Source: Fulvivirga ulvae
GTDB taxonomy: Bacteria > Bacteroidota > Bacteroidia > Cytophagales > Cyclobacteriaceae
Direction of reading: 5' to 3'
DNA length: 64,000 nucleotides
NCBI RefSeq assembly: GCF_021389975.1
Contig: NZ_CP089981.1
Span: 372,001 to 436,000 of the forward strand
The notes under the pieces were generated by a model. The model searched no databases. It was not told where the DNA came from and saw only the letters and a list, made by a program, of their open reading frames with translations. Shown one piece after another: positions 25,966 through 34,935 of the stretch. Each line of letters opens with the position of its first letter. Within the stretch, counting starts at the first letter, position 1. The translations under genes and the position numbers were made by a program.

Positions 25966-27558
25966 ATGAAACAAACTGGTATTTACACCCTTTTATTTAT
26001 TGCCATTTATTTACTCTTGCCCTTTCATACTCAGGCCCAGCCAGACGAAGGCCTGCGTAAAATCATCGAGAACAAAGAATACAACATCGATGGACAGCCA
26101 TTGTTTTGCAAAAAGACCCTGCCTGAATTTTACTATAGCCGAGGCTTTGAGCGTGCATGGACACATGAAGATAACATTAATGAGCTAATAGAACAGATCA
26201 AGCTGGCTTCGGAGGAGGGGTTACAAACCGAGGATTATCATTACGAGTATCTTAAGGAGAACTTCAAAGGCCTGAAAAGCATGACCCCGGCTCTGGATGT
26301 GTTGCTTACTGATGCTTATCTGCTGTATGCCTCTCACCTGCTTTCCGGTAAGGTTAATCCCGAAAAAATCGTTGCGGAATGGCAGGTAAACAGGAAAGAG
26401 ACAGACCTCAAGATTCTCTTAAGCGGGTCTCTTGAAAATATTGAAATTGCCAGAAGCCTGAACGGTTTAAAACCTAAGTACAAAACATACGTCAGGTTAA
26501 AAAGAGCCCTCAGGCTGTATCGGGAAATTGAGACAAAAGGCGGATGGCCCGTAATAGAGGGAGGAGAAACATTGCGGACAGGTATGACAGACCCCAGAGT
26601 TGAGCAAATAAGGAATCGCCTTTTTGTCACCGGCGATATCAGCACTACCCATACCGATAGCGTTAATTTGTTTGACAGCACTATTGAGGAAGCCATTAAA
26701 ACATTTCAGAGAAGGCACGGCCTGGAGCCTGATGGAGCTGTTGGCAAAAGTTCTCTGGCCATACTCAATGAGCCTGTAGAAAAAAGAATAGAGCAGATTA
26801 TTTTAAATATGGAGCGCTGCCGCTGGTTACCCCTTGACCTTGGTGAACATTATATTTTGGTAAATATTGCCAACTATGAGCTGGAAGTAATTAAAAATGG
26901 CAAACTGGAAATGGAAATGTCGGTGGTAGTTGGTAAACCCTATCGCAAAACACCTGTTTTTAGCAATAAAATGATGTACCTCGTATTTAATCCTTACTGG
27001 ACGGTACCACCCACCATTTTTGCCAACGATGTGCTGCCGGCTATCAGGAAAAATGTAGGCTATCTCAGAACACAGAATATGAAAGTTATTAGCGGAGACA
27101 CTGAAATTGACCCTTCTTCGATTGCCTGGGCAGAGGTAACCCCCAAAAATTTTCCTTACCAGATCAGGCAGGACCCCGGGCCTAACAATGCCCTGGGACA
27201 GGTAAAGTTTATATTCCCTAATGCTTACAACGTTTACATGCATGACACCAATCACCGCGAATTATTCAGCAAAACAGACAGGGCCCTGAGCTCCGGTTGT
27301 ATAAGGTTATCAAAACCTATCGATATGGCAGAGTATGTGCTGAAACACCATCCTGCGGGATGGACGAGGGAAAAAATCGACAAAACAGTCGGCAAAGAGA
27401 AAAACCTTACCGTTATGCTCTCCGAGGAGATCTATGTCCATCTGCTTTACTGGACATCATTTGTAGACGAACATGACCGGATAAATTTCAGGAAAGATAT
27501 TTATGAACGAGATGGTGTATTGTGGAAGGCCATGCAGCAAGGCCCGCCTTCCATTTAA
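25966..27558 (+). CDS. L,D-transpeptidase with peptidoglycan-binding domain (YcbB-like)
   Basis: A 530-residue periplasmic enzyme that makes 3-3 crosslinks or anchors proteins in peptidoglycan. A signal peptide (about 1-24, HTQAQ) is followed by a scaffold domain (about 45-180), a peptidoglycan-binding domain (about 195-265, IKTFQRRHGLEPDGAVGKSS) and a YkuD catalytic domain (about 290-470) with HDTNHRELF (His 426) and SSGCIRLSKP (Cys 445). Length and order match YcbB/LdtD-type enzymes. It converges with a second L,D-transpeptidase gene two bases away. Confidence 0.92.
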   Translation: MKQTGIYTLLFIAIYLLLPFHTQAQPDEGLRKIIENKEYNIDGQPLFCKKTLPEFYYSRGFERAWTHEDNINELIEQIKLASEEGLQTEDYHYEYLKENFKGLKSMTPALDVLLTDAYLLYASHLLSGKVNPEKIVAEWQVNRKETDLKILLSGSLENIEIARSLNGLKPKYKTYVRLKRALRLYREIETKGGWPVIEGGETLRTGMTDPRVEQIRNRLFVTGDISTTHTDSVNLFDSTIEEAIKTFQRRHGLEPDGAVGKSSLAILNEPVEKRIEQIILNMERCRWLPLDLGEHYILVNIANYELEVIKNGKLEMEMSVVVGKPYRKTPVFSNKMMYLVFNPYWTVPPTIFANDVLPAIRKNVGYLRTQNMKVISGDTEIDPSSIAWAEVTPKNFPYQIRQDPGPNNALGQVKFIFPNAYNVYMHDTNHRELFSKTDRALSSGCIRLSKPIDMAEYVLKHHPAGWTREKIDKTVGKEKNLTVMLSEEIYVHLLYWTSFVDEHDRINFRKDIYERDGVLWKAMQQGPPSI

Positions 27559-27560
27559 TA

Positions 27561-28298
27561 TTATAGCGAAAAATCAGCCTGGCTTAGTACATCATAAGCA
27601 GAGGCCTCGTTGGCCAGCTTTGAATTTGCCAGGTAATTTTTGTCCGGATAATAAATGAACATGCAGCTTTTATTAGCCAGCTTTTTAATGATCTCCTTAT
27701 GCCCTTTCATAGGTATGGAAGGGCATCCGAAACTTCTCCCTATTCTTCCATAGCTCTTGGTATATGATGGGTCAACGTAGTCAGCACCGTGCATGACCAC
27801 CGCTCTCTCACGTGCATTATTATTGAAGCCCGGCTCAATACCGTCAAGCCTTAAAGAAAGACCATGCTTACCATAATAGGTCTCTCCTGTAATGTAAAAG
27901 CCGAGACTGGAACTGTTGGAATTAGGCACATTGGAAAACTTGGTTGCGAATTCATTTCCGGTATTTCGTCCGTGCGCTACCAGTGAATGATGGATCACTT
28001 TGCTTTGCTTCAGATCTATGATCCAAAGACGCTTTTTGTTGGAAGATAAGCGAAAATCAATAAGTGTAAGCAATCCCGAATTGGAAAGCCTGTTTTGCTT
28101 TTTCAGGTTCAGGTAACCTATAAGCCCTTTTTTGTAAATATCGAAGTCTGGTTTTTTACCTTCAAACTGAAGTTTGCTGTAGCTGTTTTGAATAAAACTG
28201 CTTAAAGAGGAGATGTTTTCATCAAGTTTGATACTGTTGGAAAAAGAATTGCCCGCTAGCAGGAGCACCAAGCCGGTGAGAACTAAAACTTTCTTCAT
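27561..28298 (-). CDS. Murein L,D-transpeptidase catalytic domain protein (YkuD_2 type)
   Basis: A 245-residue exported protein. A signal peptide (KKVLVLTGLVLLLAGNSFS) precedes the catalytic part with HSLVAHGRNTGNEF, VVMHGADYV and the nucleophile in GRSFGCPSIPMKGH (Cys about 192). This is the YkuD_2 group often called murein L,D-transpeptidase-like. The ATG at 28298 starts the signal peptide directly; a start at 28310 adds four residues. It faces the larger transpeptidase tail to tail with a 2-nt gap and no terminator between them. Confidence 0.85.
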   Translation of the reverse strand: MKKVLVLTGLVLLLAGNSFSNSIKLDENISSLSSFIQNSYSKLQFEGKKPDFDIYKKGLIGYLNLKKQNRLSNSGLLTLIDFRLSSNKKRLWIIDLKQSKVIHHSLVAHGRNTGNEFATKFSNVPNSNSSSLGFYITGETYYGKHGLSLRLDGIEPGFNNNARERAVVMHGADYVDPSYTKSYGRIGRSFGCPSIPMKGHKEIIKKLANKSCMFIYYPDKNYLANSKLANEASAYDVLSQADFSL

Positions 28299-28543
28299 AG
28301 AGGAATACAACTTTAATAGTACTTAATTTGAAACGATCCGCCAACCTTGACTGCAACGACAGCAAAGGAAAAATAATTTCCATTTGCAAAAAATATTTCA
28401 AAAAACTCAAAAGATATGCTCATGAATACACTAGGGCCGGTATGTAGTAACATCCTGTAATAATATTTTTTGCGGGGAGCAAATGGAGGCCTGGCCACTG
28501 ATAATAGGTTGTGCTTCCGGAGGATAAAAACGTGTGACGACAC

Positions 28544-29524
28544 TTATTTCAGGTCATCAGGGTCTACGAGTTTATTGCGCAGCAGTTCCCGCATTACGAT
28601 CTCCGTCATATCACTTTTGAAAGCAAATTCGTTTCTAATATCAGAAACATAGGCTTTTAATCTCATTTTCAGGTATGACCTGCGCTCTTTTACCTCGTTA
28701 AAAAAGAGTACTACGATAGGTTTATTTAGATATATGAACCTGGAAACCTGGGCTGCTTCTATAGCTATCTGGCGCACACTTTCGGTATCTACCGTTATCG
28801 GCAAATATATCTCCGCCACTACCTGGCAGTCTGCAGCACCGCTATTGGAGTTGGATACTGACTTGTTCATCAGCTCCCCGTTCGGTATGCTCACCAGCGA
28901 ATCATCCGGCGTTACTATCCGGGTTGACCTCAGCCCTATTTCCACTACTTCGCCATAATATTCCCCTGCTTCAATTTTATCTCCTACCTGAAAGGGTCTG
29001 TCAAAAAGGATCATAATGCCTCCAAATACATTTTTCAGAATATCCTGAGCGGCAAAGCCAACAGCAATACCGATAGATGCGGTAACAGCCAGAACAGTAG
29101 CAATTTTAGGCCTGAAGATGCCTGCAATAACAATAAAGATTACGAAAAGCCAGATCGATATCTTCACCACCGGGATCAGCCCTTTGATTGTAATTCTGTA
29201 ATTAGTGCTTTTCTCGGCAAGCTTTTCCAGTATAGAGCCTAAAAACCTTACAAAGACAAAACCGATGAGGATAAATATGATGGTCCAGAATACTTTCCCC
29301 AAAGAGATAATTTTTGAGATCTGTGGCAGGTCATCTTTTACACCTTCAACCACATCCCTCTCTACCTGGTCTAATTCAGAAGAATCAGCCTTTACAATTT
29401 TCACTTCCACACTATCAACCGGCACCACAACCAAAGCCCTGGAAACAGTATCATTCTCTTCCTGGGCAAATCCGCTAATGCCGAATGCAATCAGCAGAAA
29501 GTATAGTATGATCAATCTTTTCAC
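28544..29524 (-). CDS. MscS family mechanosensitive ion channel, last gene of the RimK-type operon
   Basis: A 326-residue channel starting with GTG at 29524. A signal-like leader (LIILYFLLIAFGISGFAQ) is followed by a soluble acidic segment, then about three membrane helices (about 90-110, 128-148, 155-175) with pore helix ATVLAVTASIGIAVGFAAQ and the beta-domain opening FDRPFQVGDKIEAGEYYGE. The cleavable leader and extracytoplasmic region distinguish it from the MscS at 23438. It is 4 nt after the giant ATPase gene, so it closes the five-gene unit. Confidence 0.9.
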   Translation of the reverse strand: MKRLIILYFLLIAFGISGFAQEENDTVSRALVVVPVDSVEVKIVKADSSELDQVERDVVEGVKDDLPQISKIISLGKVFWTIIFILIGFVFVRFLGSILEKLAEKSTNYRITIKGLIPVVKISIWLFVIFIVIAGIFRPKIATVLAVTASIGIAVGFAAQDILKNVFGGIMILFDRPFQVGDKIEAGEYYGEVVEIGLRSTRIVTPDDSLVSIPNGELMNKSVSNSNSGAADCQVVAEIYLPITVDTESVRQIAIEAAQVSRFIYLNKPIVVLFFNEVKERRSYLKMRLKAYVSDIRNEFAFKSDMTEIVMRELLRNKLVDPDDLK

Positions 29525-29528
29525 GTTG

Positions 29529-32500
29529 CTAATGAATTATGTTTTTCATTTTTAACATCGACACTGTTTGTCTGTAAAGCAATGGGTTAATCTGATATTC
29601 GTTTTTATTCAGTACTATAATCCCATCTTCAAACATGGGCTGCAAAACAGCTCTGGCTTTCCCTGGCGAATAGCCAGTAACCTTACAAAACCCTTCTTCA
29701 CTCATGCCATCATGAAACAACAGGCTGGCCAGAGCGAAAACCTTATTGGCAGGCAGATTATTCATAAACGAAAAGTCTTTGTCCTTCATGGAGCCTATCA
29801 CTATAGTGTTTCCCGTAATCTCCTTGGCAGACCTTAGCCAGTATATTAAAGCGAGGCTTACATTGCTCTTGGCTATTTTATTCAAATTATTGAAGTAGCT
29901 GTCACGTAAACCCGCCTGCTGTTCGGTATCACTTAGTTTTTTAAACTTTCTCTGGTTAAGGTCTGATGGTGCCGGCTCAAACCGTATGTTATAACCGCTT
30001 ACTTTGTGTCGTTTATTGATCATGTTAACAATTGCCTGGTTATCAAAATCCTTAAGCGGTATATGGTAACTGAAATGGTCAGATAAATTAATTGTTTTGT
30101 GTAGGTATTCCCAGGCATACCGGGTTCCACCCACCACCCAAAAGGTATATTTGCTGGTATGGGAGATCAACTCGGAAAATAGCCTTAATGCAGCAAAACC
30201 ACTTACTCGCTTCAGGTAAAGCTTTTGAATATTCTCAAGTACTACCACGCGCTTTTGCTGGTTAAGGAAAACGATCAATTTATCGAACGTATCAAACTTG
30301 CTATCGAACTGCAAGGAAAAGAAGCTGAGCATTTCAGTGGGAGTCTCCACATGACCTTCAACAGAAAAACGGTATACCTTACTACTGGTGGTCAGGTCAT
30401 TGAGAAAAAAATTCAGCAGGGTTGTAACTCCACTACCCTTTTCTCCGGTTATTACTACCGAAGCAAAACGTCCTTTGGTCCAGTTGTTATACGCATTGTT
30501 GAGTTGCAGCATCTCCGTTTTTCTCCCCTCAAAGAAGTTAACATCCGTCAGCGGGTCAGTTCTGAAGAGTCTTTGATAAACAAAGGGAAGTTTTCCTATG
30601 GATTTTTCAGTTTCGGCGAGGAAGTCTGCCAGCTCGGTGGAAATATCCTTTTGCTGACCAGTTATACCAATCTTTTTGGACGTCTCCATCACAAAAGCAG
30701 CCACTTTTCTGTACCTGGTCCTGATATAGATCATAACCGTGGGAAGGAAATTCCTGATGTTATGTACCAGCTTTTCCTTAAACCGCGTACTGCGATCCAG
30801 GGCCTTGCCCTTAGCTATCCGTACGCGTATGTCATAAATATTCTCATTGTTGGTAAACTTGATGAGGCTGCCATTAAACTTTTCAAGTCCTCTGTAAAGA
30901 TCGTCATCAATGGATTGCTGTAGCCCTTTTAGTTTATCCGAGATTGTCTCTACTTTTTCAATAGTCCGTTCGATCCCCTCTGCTGCTATCCGGGCCGGGT
31001 CGTCAGACCTCGCATCGTCATCAAATAGTGACAGCGCCGACTCCAGGTTAAATTCAGCTATCTGCCCTACATCTATAATATCATTCTGGACCTCATTGAG
31101 GTTGTCTGTAATCGACAGTTTAACTGATTTGAGTATTTTTTGGAATAGTGGCCATGACTCAAAATTGATCAACTCATACGGAGACACGAAGTTTAATGCG
31201 TTCGTTCTTATGGGTTGGTCATAAGCCTCACCCTTCATTACGGACCTGCGGGTAGAGATACCCTGGATGAGCCGATCTGTTTCCGATTCCAGATTATTTA
31301 CTAACGCAGGGAAATCCTGGGCAAGTATGAGATCGTTGGCCTCGGGCAGAAGAGAGGGTGTTAACCGTTCTCTGAGGTTACCCAGCTCACTTTTAATTAG
31401 CTCTTTTAAGTCCTCACCTTTCTGATGGTCTCGAAGGTGCATTCTTGTATCTTCAAGTACCGATTTAATTTCATTCAGTTTGCGGGAAGTAACTATTTCA
31501 AGCCTTGTTTTCAGGTTTTCCCGGGTGTTGTAGTATACCTCCAGGCTGGTATAAATGATAACATAAATCTCAAGGTCTATTTCCCAATCATCAGACAAGA
31601 CCAGCAGTGTGTTATTCCATCCATTAACCAGCGACCTATAGTGGCTTTTCAGCGATCTGTGCTGTTTTTTTATCTTCCGTGAACGGAATCTTCCGTTGGA
31701 TATCTCAATAGTCCCTGTTTTTTCATAGGCCGTCGAGTACTGTTCAAAAATACGGGTGTATATAGCGTCTGCCTCTTCCTGTAGTTCATTTTTCAGCTTA
31801 CGAAGGTGAGCCACTACATCATGGATGCGTGCAACGATTGTCTCATCTACTATATAGGCATGCTCCTCCCCATGTAAATAAGCTTCAAAGGCTCTATCTA
31901 TTTTACTGTCAACCTCCCAGCAAACTTTTGACGATATGGAAAAGTCCTGGTACATCCTGGTGAGAAGTACCTGCAATTCTGTTGGCAGTTTCTCCTTTAA
32001 GTAGTATGTGGTTAGGTTTCTCAGCCTCACCCGATGACGCCAAGGCCTTAACGGAACGGTTTGCTTTTTGAAAAGCCTTCGAAAGCCATTACGTGTTTTT
32101 TCCGGCCATTTTGAAATAGTGTAAAAGAATCTTTTCCACCATTTACCAAACCTGAGCAGTGCTGAATCACCTTGCTGAGGCTCAAATCGCTTTATGTTCT
32201 GAGGTAGATCGACCACCTCTGCAAGTTGGTCTGTATATTCTTCGGCGTGGAGGTTAAAAGAAGTAAAATCGCTATCAAAATTGGCCCTCTCCGGTAATTC
32301 AAACCTTTGTTCCACAAGGTCCAGCAGGGCACGCTTGTAGGTACAGGTTTTTCTGAGGCCATCGGAAATCAGATCTGCCTTTAGTCTTTCTCCTGCAATT
32401 TTTCTTTGCAGTGCTTCAACCTTTTCAAGAAAACTAACCTGAGCTTCGATCTTCGCATGGAGTACTGCCACAAAGTCGTCCTCAACGATAAGCTTAAACT

Positions 32501-32531
32501 TATTATATTGATCTTTTAGCTCAGTATTCAT
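29529..32531 (-). CDS. Large P-loop ATPase with helical N-terminal region and C-terminal winged helix
   Basis: A 1000-residue protein. Residues 1-670 are mainly charged helix with coiled-coil character and no recognised domain; around residue 140-165 there are many basic and aromatic residues (RFGKWWKRFFYTISKWPEK). An AAA/STAND-like NTPase follows: Walker A GEKGSGVTT at 696-704, Walker B VVVLEN near 764, and a sensor-like strand FWVVGGTRYAWEYL near 805. The end (about 930-1000) looks like a winged helix (EEGFCKVTGYSPGKARAVLQ). There is no signal peptide or clear membrane helix. Neighbours are an M14 peptidase 12 nt upstream and an MscS channel 4 nt downstream. I do not recognise a named family; an orphan signalling or remodelling ATPase is likely. 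Confidence 0.75.
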   Translation of the reverse strand: MNTELKDQYNKFKLIVEDDFVAVLHAKIEAQVSFLEKVEALQRKIAGERLKADLISDGLRKTCTYKRALLDLVEQRFELPERANFDSDFTSFNLHAEEYTDQLAEVVDLPQNIKRFEPQQGDSALLRFGKWWKRFFYTISKWPEKTRNGFRRLFKKQTVPLRPWRHRVRLRNLTTYYLKEKLPTELQVLLTRMYQDFSISSKVCWEVDSKIDRAFEAYLHGEEHAYIVDETIVARIHDVVAHLRKLKNELQEEADAIYTRIFEQYSTAYEKTGTIEISNGRFRSRKIKKQHRSLKSHYRSLVNGWNNTLLVLSDDWEIDLEIYVIIYTSLEVYYNTRENLKTRLEIVTSRKLNEIKSVLEDTRMHLRDHQKGEDLKELIKSELGNLRERLTPSLLPEANDLILAQDFPALVNNLESETDRLIQGISTRRSVMKGEAYDQPIRTNALNFVSPYELINFESWPLFQKILKSVKLSITDNLNEVQNDIIDVGQIAEFNLESALSLFDDDARSDDPARIAAEGIERTIEKVETISDKLKGLQQSIDDDLYRGLEKFNGSLIKFTNNENIYDIRVRIAKGKALDRSTRFKEKLVHNIRNFLPTVMIYIRTRYRKVAAFVMETSKKIGITGQQKDISTELADFLAETEKSIGKLPFVYQRLFRTDPLTDVNFFEGRKTEMLQLNNAYNNWTKGRFASVVITGEKGSGVTTLLNFFLNDLTTSSKVYRFSVEGHVETPTEMLSFFSLQFDSKFDTFDKLIVFLNQQKRVVVLENIQKLYLKRVSGFAALRLFSELISHTSKYTFWVVGGTRYAWEYLHKTINLSDHFSYHIPLKDFDNQAIVNMINKRHKVSGYNIRFEPAPSDLNQRKFKKLSDTEQQAGLRDSYFNNLNKIAKSNVSLALIYWLRSAKEITGNTIVIGSMKDKDFSFMNNLPANKVFALASLLFHDGMSEEGFCKVTGYSPGKARAVLQPMFEDGIIVLNKNEYQINPLLYRQTVSMLKMKNIIH

Positions 32532-32543
32532 TCCTTGTGCCCG

Positions 32544-33485
32544 TTATTCGCTTCCGATATGGAGCAAAGCATCACCCATGTTTACTACAGGGTAATTATT
32601 GATACCTATTACATAGCCGTTGACCGGCGATTTTATAATTTTTTCAAATTGTCCGTATGGATCTGTTATTAGCCCCAGGTTCTGGTTTCTTTCAATTTTA
32701 TTGCCATTACGCACATGGGCGTGGTGTAGCCCTGCATGTTTGGCGCGCACCCAAACCGATGATTTTATAAATATGGGATCATGAACAGGTTCAGGTGCAT
32801 CATCGCGCATGCCTAAGTGCTTCATTACCCTCAGCATACCTGATACTCCCACGTCCAGTACCTGCTTCCTGAGTCTCAGTGTTTCCCCTCCCTCATAAAC
32901 CAATATTGGTTTTCCTGCACGTGCCGCAGTTTTCCTTAGTGATTTATCTCTGAACGGAGACTCAATAATAAAAGGAGCGCCAAAGGCCTTGGCCATTTCA
33001 AACTCTACTTCTGACTGAAAATGTGCCCTGATCTGAGGGTAGTTATTGTGACTGGCACCTCCGGTATGGAAGTCTATTCCAAAATCTACCTGGGGCAGTA
33101 TTTCATTCGTCATAAAATAGGCCACTCTGCTTGCCAGTGAGCCGTTTTTAGATCCGGGAAATGAGCGGTTAAGATCCTTACCATCGGGTAATCCCCGGGA
33201 ATGGTTAATAAACCCGTAAACGTTAAAAACCGGTATGGCTATCACCGTACCACATGTGGGTTTATAATATTTATTGCGGATGATCCTCCGCATGATCTCT
33301 ATACCGTTGGTTTCGTCTCCATGAACGCCAGCCATAACGAGCAGTGTAGGCCCCGCCTTTTTGGCTCTGCTTACAAACACTGGTATGTTTATGGGCGTTC
33401 TTGTAGGTAAACGAGCAATCAGAGCGTTGATCTGCAGTTCTTCGCCCCTGGCAACTTTATGTCCATCTATGACAATTTCAGGCAT
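32544..33485 (-). CDS. AstE/aspartoacylase-like M14 metallopeptidase
   Basis: A 313-residue zinc enzyme of the succinylglutamate desuccinylase/aspartoacylase group. The zinc pair is in GVHGDETNG (His 55, Glu 58), the third ligand region is FGIDFHTGG, and RSFPGSKNG carries the substrate arginine. The C-terminal part (about 230-313) has a lipoyl-like beta fold (IERNQNLGLITDPYGQFEK ... SPVNGYVIGI). No signal peptide is present. It overlaps rimK by 8 nt. In this setting it probably removes or processes amide-linked amino acids rather than acting in arginine catabolism, which is inference from context. Confidence 0.85.
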   Translation of the reverse strand: MPEIVIDGHKVARGEELQINALIARLPTRTPINIPVFVSRAKKAGPTLLVMAGVHGDETNGIEIMRRIIRNKYYKPTCGTVIAIPVFNVYGFINHSRGLPDGKDLNRSFPGSKNGSLASRVAYFMTNEILPQVDFGIDFHTGGASHNNYPQIRAHFQSEVEFEMAKAFGAPFIIESPFRDKSLRKTAARAGKPILVYEGGETLRLRKQVLDVGVSGMLRVMKHLGMRDDAPEPVHDPIFIKSSVWVRAKHAGLHHAHVRNGNKIERNQNLGLITDPYGQFEKIIKSPVNGYVIGINNYPVVNMGDALLHIGSE

Positions 33486-34392
33486 TCACTTTATCCTTTT
33501 GTATTTTACCTTTTTTCTTTCCTGCATTGCGTTCCAGGTATTCTACTATCTTTCCGGCAATATCTACCCCCGTCGCATTCTCAATACCCTCAAGGCCCGG
33601 AGATGAATTTACCTCAAGAATAAGTGGTCCACGTGATGATTGCAGCATATCCACACCTGCTACACCCAGCCCCATTTTTTTTGCAGCTTCGATAGCTGTG
33701 CTTTTTTCTTTCCTGGAGAGTTTAATTATACTTGAGGTACCTCCACGATGCAGATTAGACCTGAACTCGCCTTCCTTAGCCTGTCTTTTCATAGCTCCAA
33801 CAACCTGCCCGTCTACTATAAAGGCCCGAATATCGGCCCCTCCTGCTTCTTTTACAAATTCCTGTACGATCACCCGCGCTTTCAGTCCATGAAATGCTTC
33901 TATTACAGATGCAGCAGATTTTCTGTTATCTGCTAATACCACGCCTAAACCTTGAGTGCCTTCCAGAAGTTTAATAATTACCGGCGCTCCACCTACAGCA
34001 TTCAGGATATCGTCAGTATCACGAGAATAGTTGGTAAACACGGTTTTGGGCAACCCCAGCCCTGCCCTGGAAAGGATCTGCAAACTCCTAAGCTTATCTC
34101 TCGAACGGATGAGTGCCTGCGATTCCACAGCAGTAAAAACCTTCATCATTTCAAACTGCCGGACTACCGCCGAGCCATAAAACGTCACCGAAGCACCTAT
34201 TCTCGGAACAATAGCATCAATATAATCCAATGAACGCCCGTGATAAAGAATGGAGGGCTTATTTTGCTCCATTACAATGGTGCATTTTAAATGATCTATT
34301 ACTTCAACTTGATGCCCCCTTTGCTCAGATGCCTCCACAAGCCTTTTGGTAGAGTACAGGTCAGAGTTTCTAGATAGTATGCCAATTTGCAT
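33478..34392 (-). CDS. rimK: RimK-type ATP-grasp amino acid ligase
   Basis: A 304-residue ATP-grasp enzyme that attaches glutamate or another amino acid to a protein or peptide end. In E. coli RimK adds glutamates to ribosomal protein S6; the target here is unproven. The ATP-grasp loop VIIKLLEGTQGLGV is at residues 138-151, ADIRAFIVDGQVVGAM near 186-201, and the magnesium-binding LEVNSSPGLEGIE begins at 259. It overlaps the M14 gene by 8 nt and the protease gene by one base. The pairing with a retropepsin-like protease is the known RimK-associated arrangement. Confidence 0.92.
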   Translation of the reverse strand: MQIGILSRNSDLYSTKRLVEASEQRGHQVEVIDHLKCTIVMEQNKPSILYHGRSLDYIDAIVPRIGASVTFYGSAVVRQFEMMKVFTAVESQALIRSRDKLRSLQILSRAGLGLPKTVFTNYSRDTDDILNAVGGAPVIIKLLEGTQGLGVVLADNRKSAASVIEAFHGLKARVIVQEFVKEAGGADIRAFIVDGQVVGAMKRQAKEGEFRSNLHRGGTSSIIKLSRKEKSTAIEAAKKMGLGVAGVDMLQSSRGPLILEVNSSPGLEGIENATGVDIAGKIVEYLERNAGKKKGKIQKDKVNA

Positions 34393-34835
34393 TATTTCTT
34401 GTTTTTTAATTTGTATGATAGGTTAGACTTGGCTACATCAACAACAAACCCCTTCTGCAATAGTTTTCTCCCCAGCAAAATAGGAAATTTAAGACTGCCT
34501 CTGTCACTCAGTGAAAAATCTGTTTCATAATTCTTGCCGAAAATTGTAATGGTCGCTTTGATCACAAACCTCCTCTCCGAATCACCAAACGAGTTTTTAA
34601 TATTTCTTTCCTCAAATTTATCAAAATAGAAGCTCTTATCATTGTAGTCCGGATGGGTAGGGTCCAGAAGTGTAAAGTGCAATACTTTTTTCCCGTCTTT
34701 CTCGATAACCTCCGCATGATGATAATGAATGGCCGATGAATATGCTCCTGTATCTATTTTCGCATCCAGTTCAAAAAGATGCAGATCTGGCAGGTCAATT
34801 TTATCATAGCGGCCGATAATTTGTTTTTCCCTCAT
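34392..34835 (-). CDS. RimK-associated retropepsin-like protease (PF05618 type)
   Basis: A 147-residue protein of the family once called ATP-dependent zinc protease and now seen as a retropepsin-like aspartyl protease. DAKIDTGAYSSAIH places the catalytic aspartate at residue 28 (DTG 28-30), and FPILLGRKLLQKGFVVD is the conserved flap/second strand. The ATG at 34835 is chosen because the longer frame from 34901 runs into the terminator of the upstream DUF2911 gene. It opens the five-gene unit. Related proteins occur beside RimK in Pseudomonas (RimB), where they modulate RimK activity. Confidence 0.85.
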   Translation of the reverse strand: MREKQIIGRYDKIDLPDLHLFELDAKIDTGAYSSAIHYHHAEVIEKDGKKVLHFTLLDPTHPDYNDKSFYFDKFEERNIKNSFGDSERRFVIKATITIFGKNYETDFSLSDRGSLKFPILLGRKLLQKGFVVDVAKSNLSYKLKNKK

Positions 34836-34883
34836 TTTAAAACAATATGAATAAACAGGTAATATAGTGCTAAAAAAATATAA

Positions 34884-34915
34884 TAAAAAAAGCCGGAACA
34901 AAGGTTGATCCGGCT
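34884..34915 (-). terminator. Intrinsic terminator of the DUF2911 gene
   Basis: On the minus strand AGCCGGA (34915-34909) pairs with TCCGGCT (34897-34891) and six Ts follow. A TTG-N18-TATTTTTT sequence overlaps it and could be a weak promoter for the RimK-type operon. Confidence 0.75.
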
Positions 34916-34935
34916 GCGAATATCGGTGAAAGAAT

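Noticed and set aside
34836..34901. Longer N-terminus for the RimK-associated protease
   Set aside because: It would encode part of the terminator of the DUF2911 gene, and the family begins at the later ATG.
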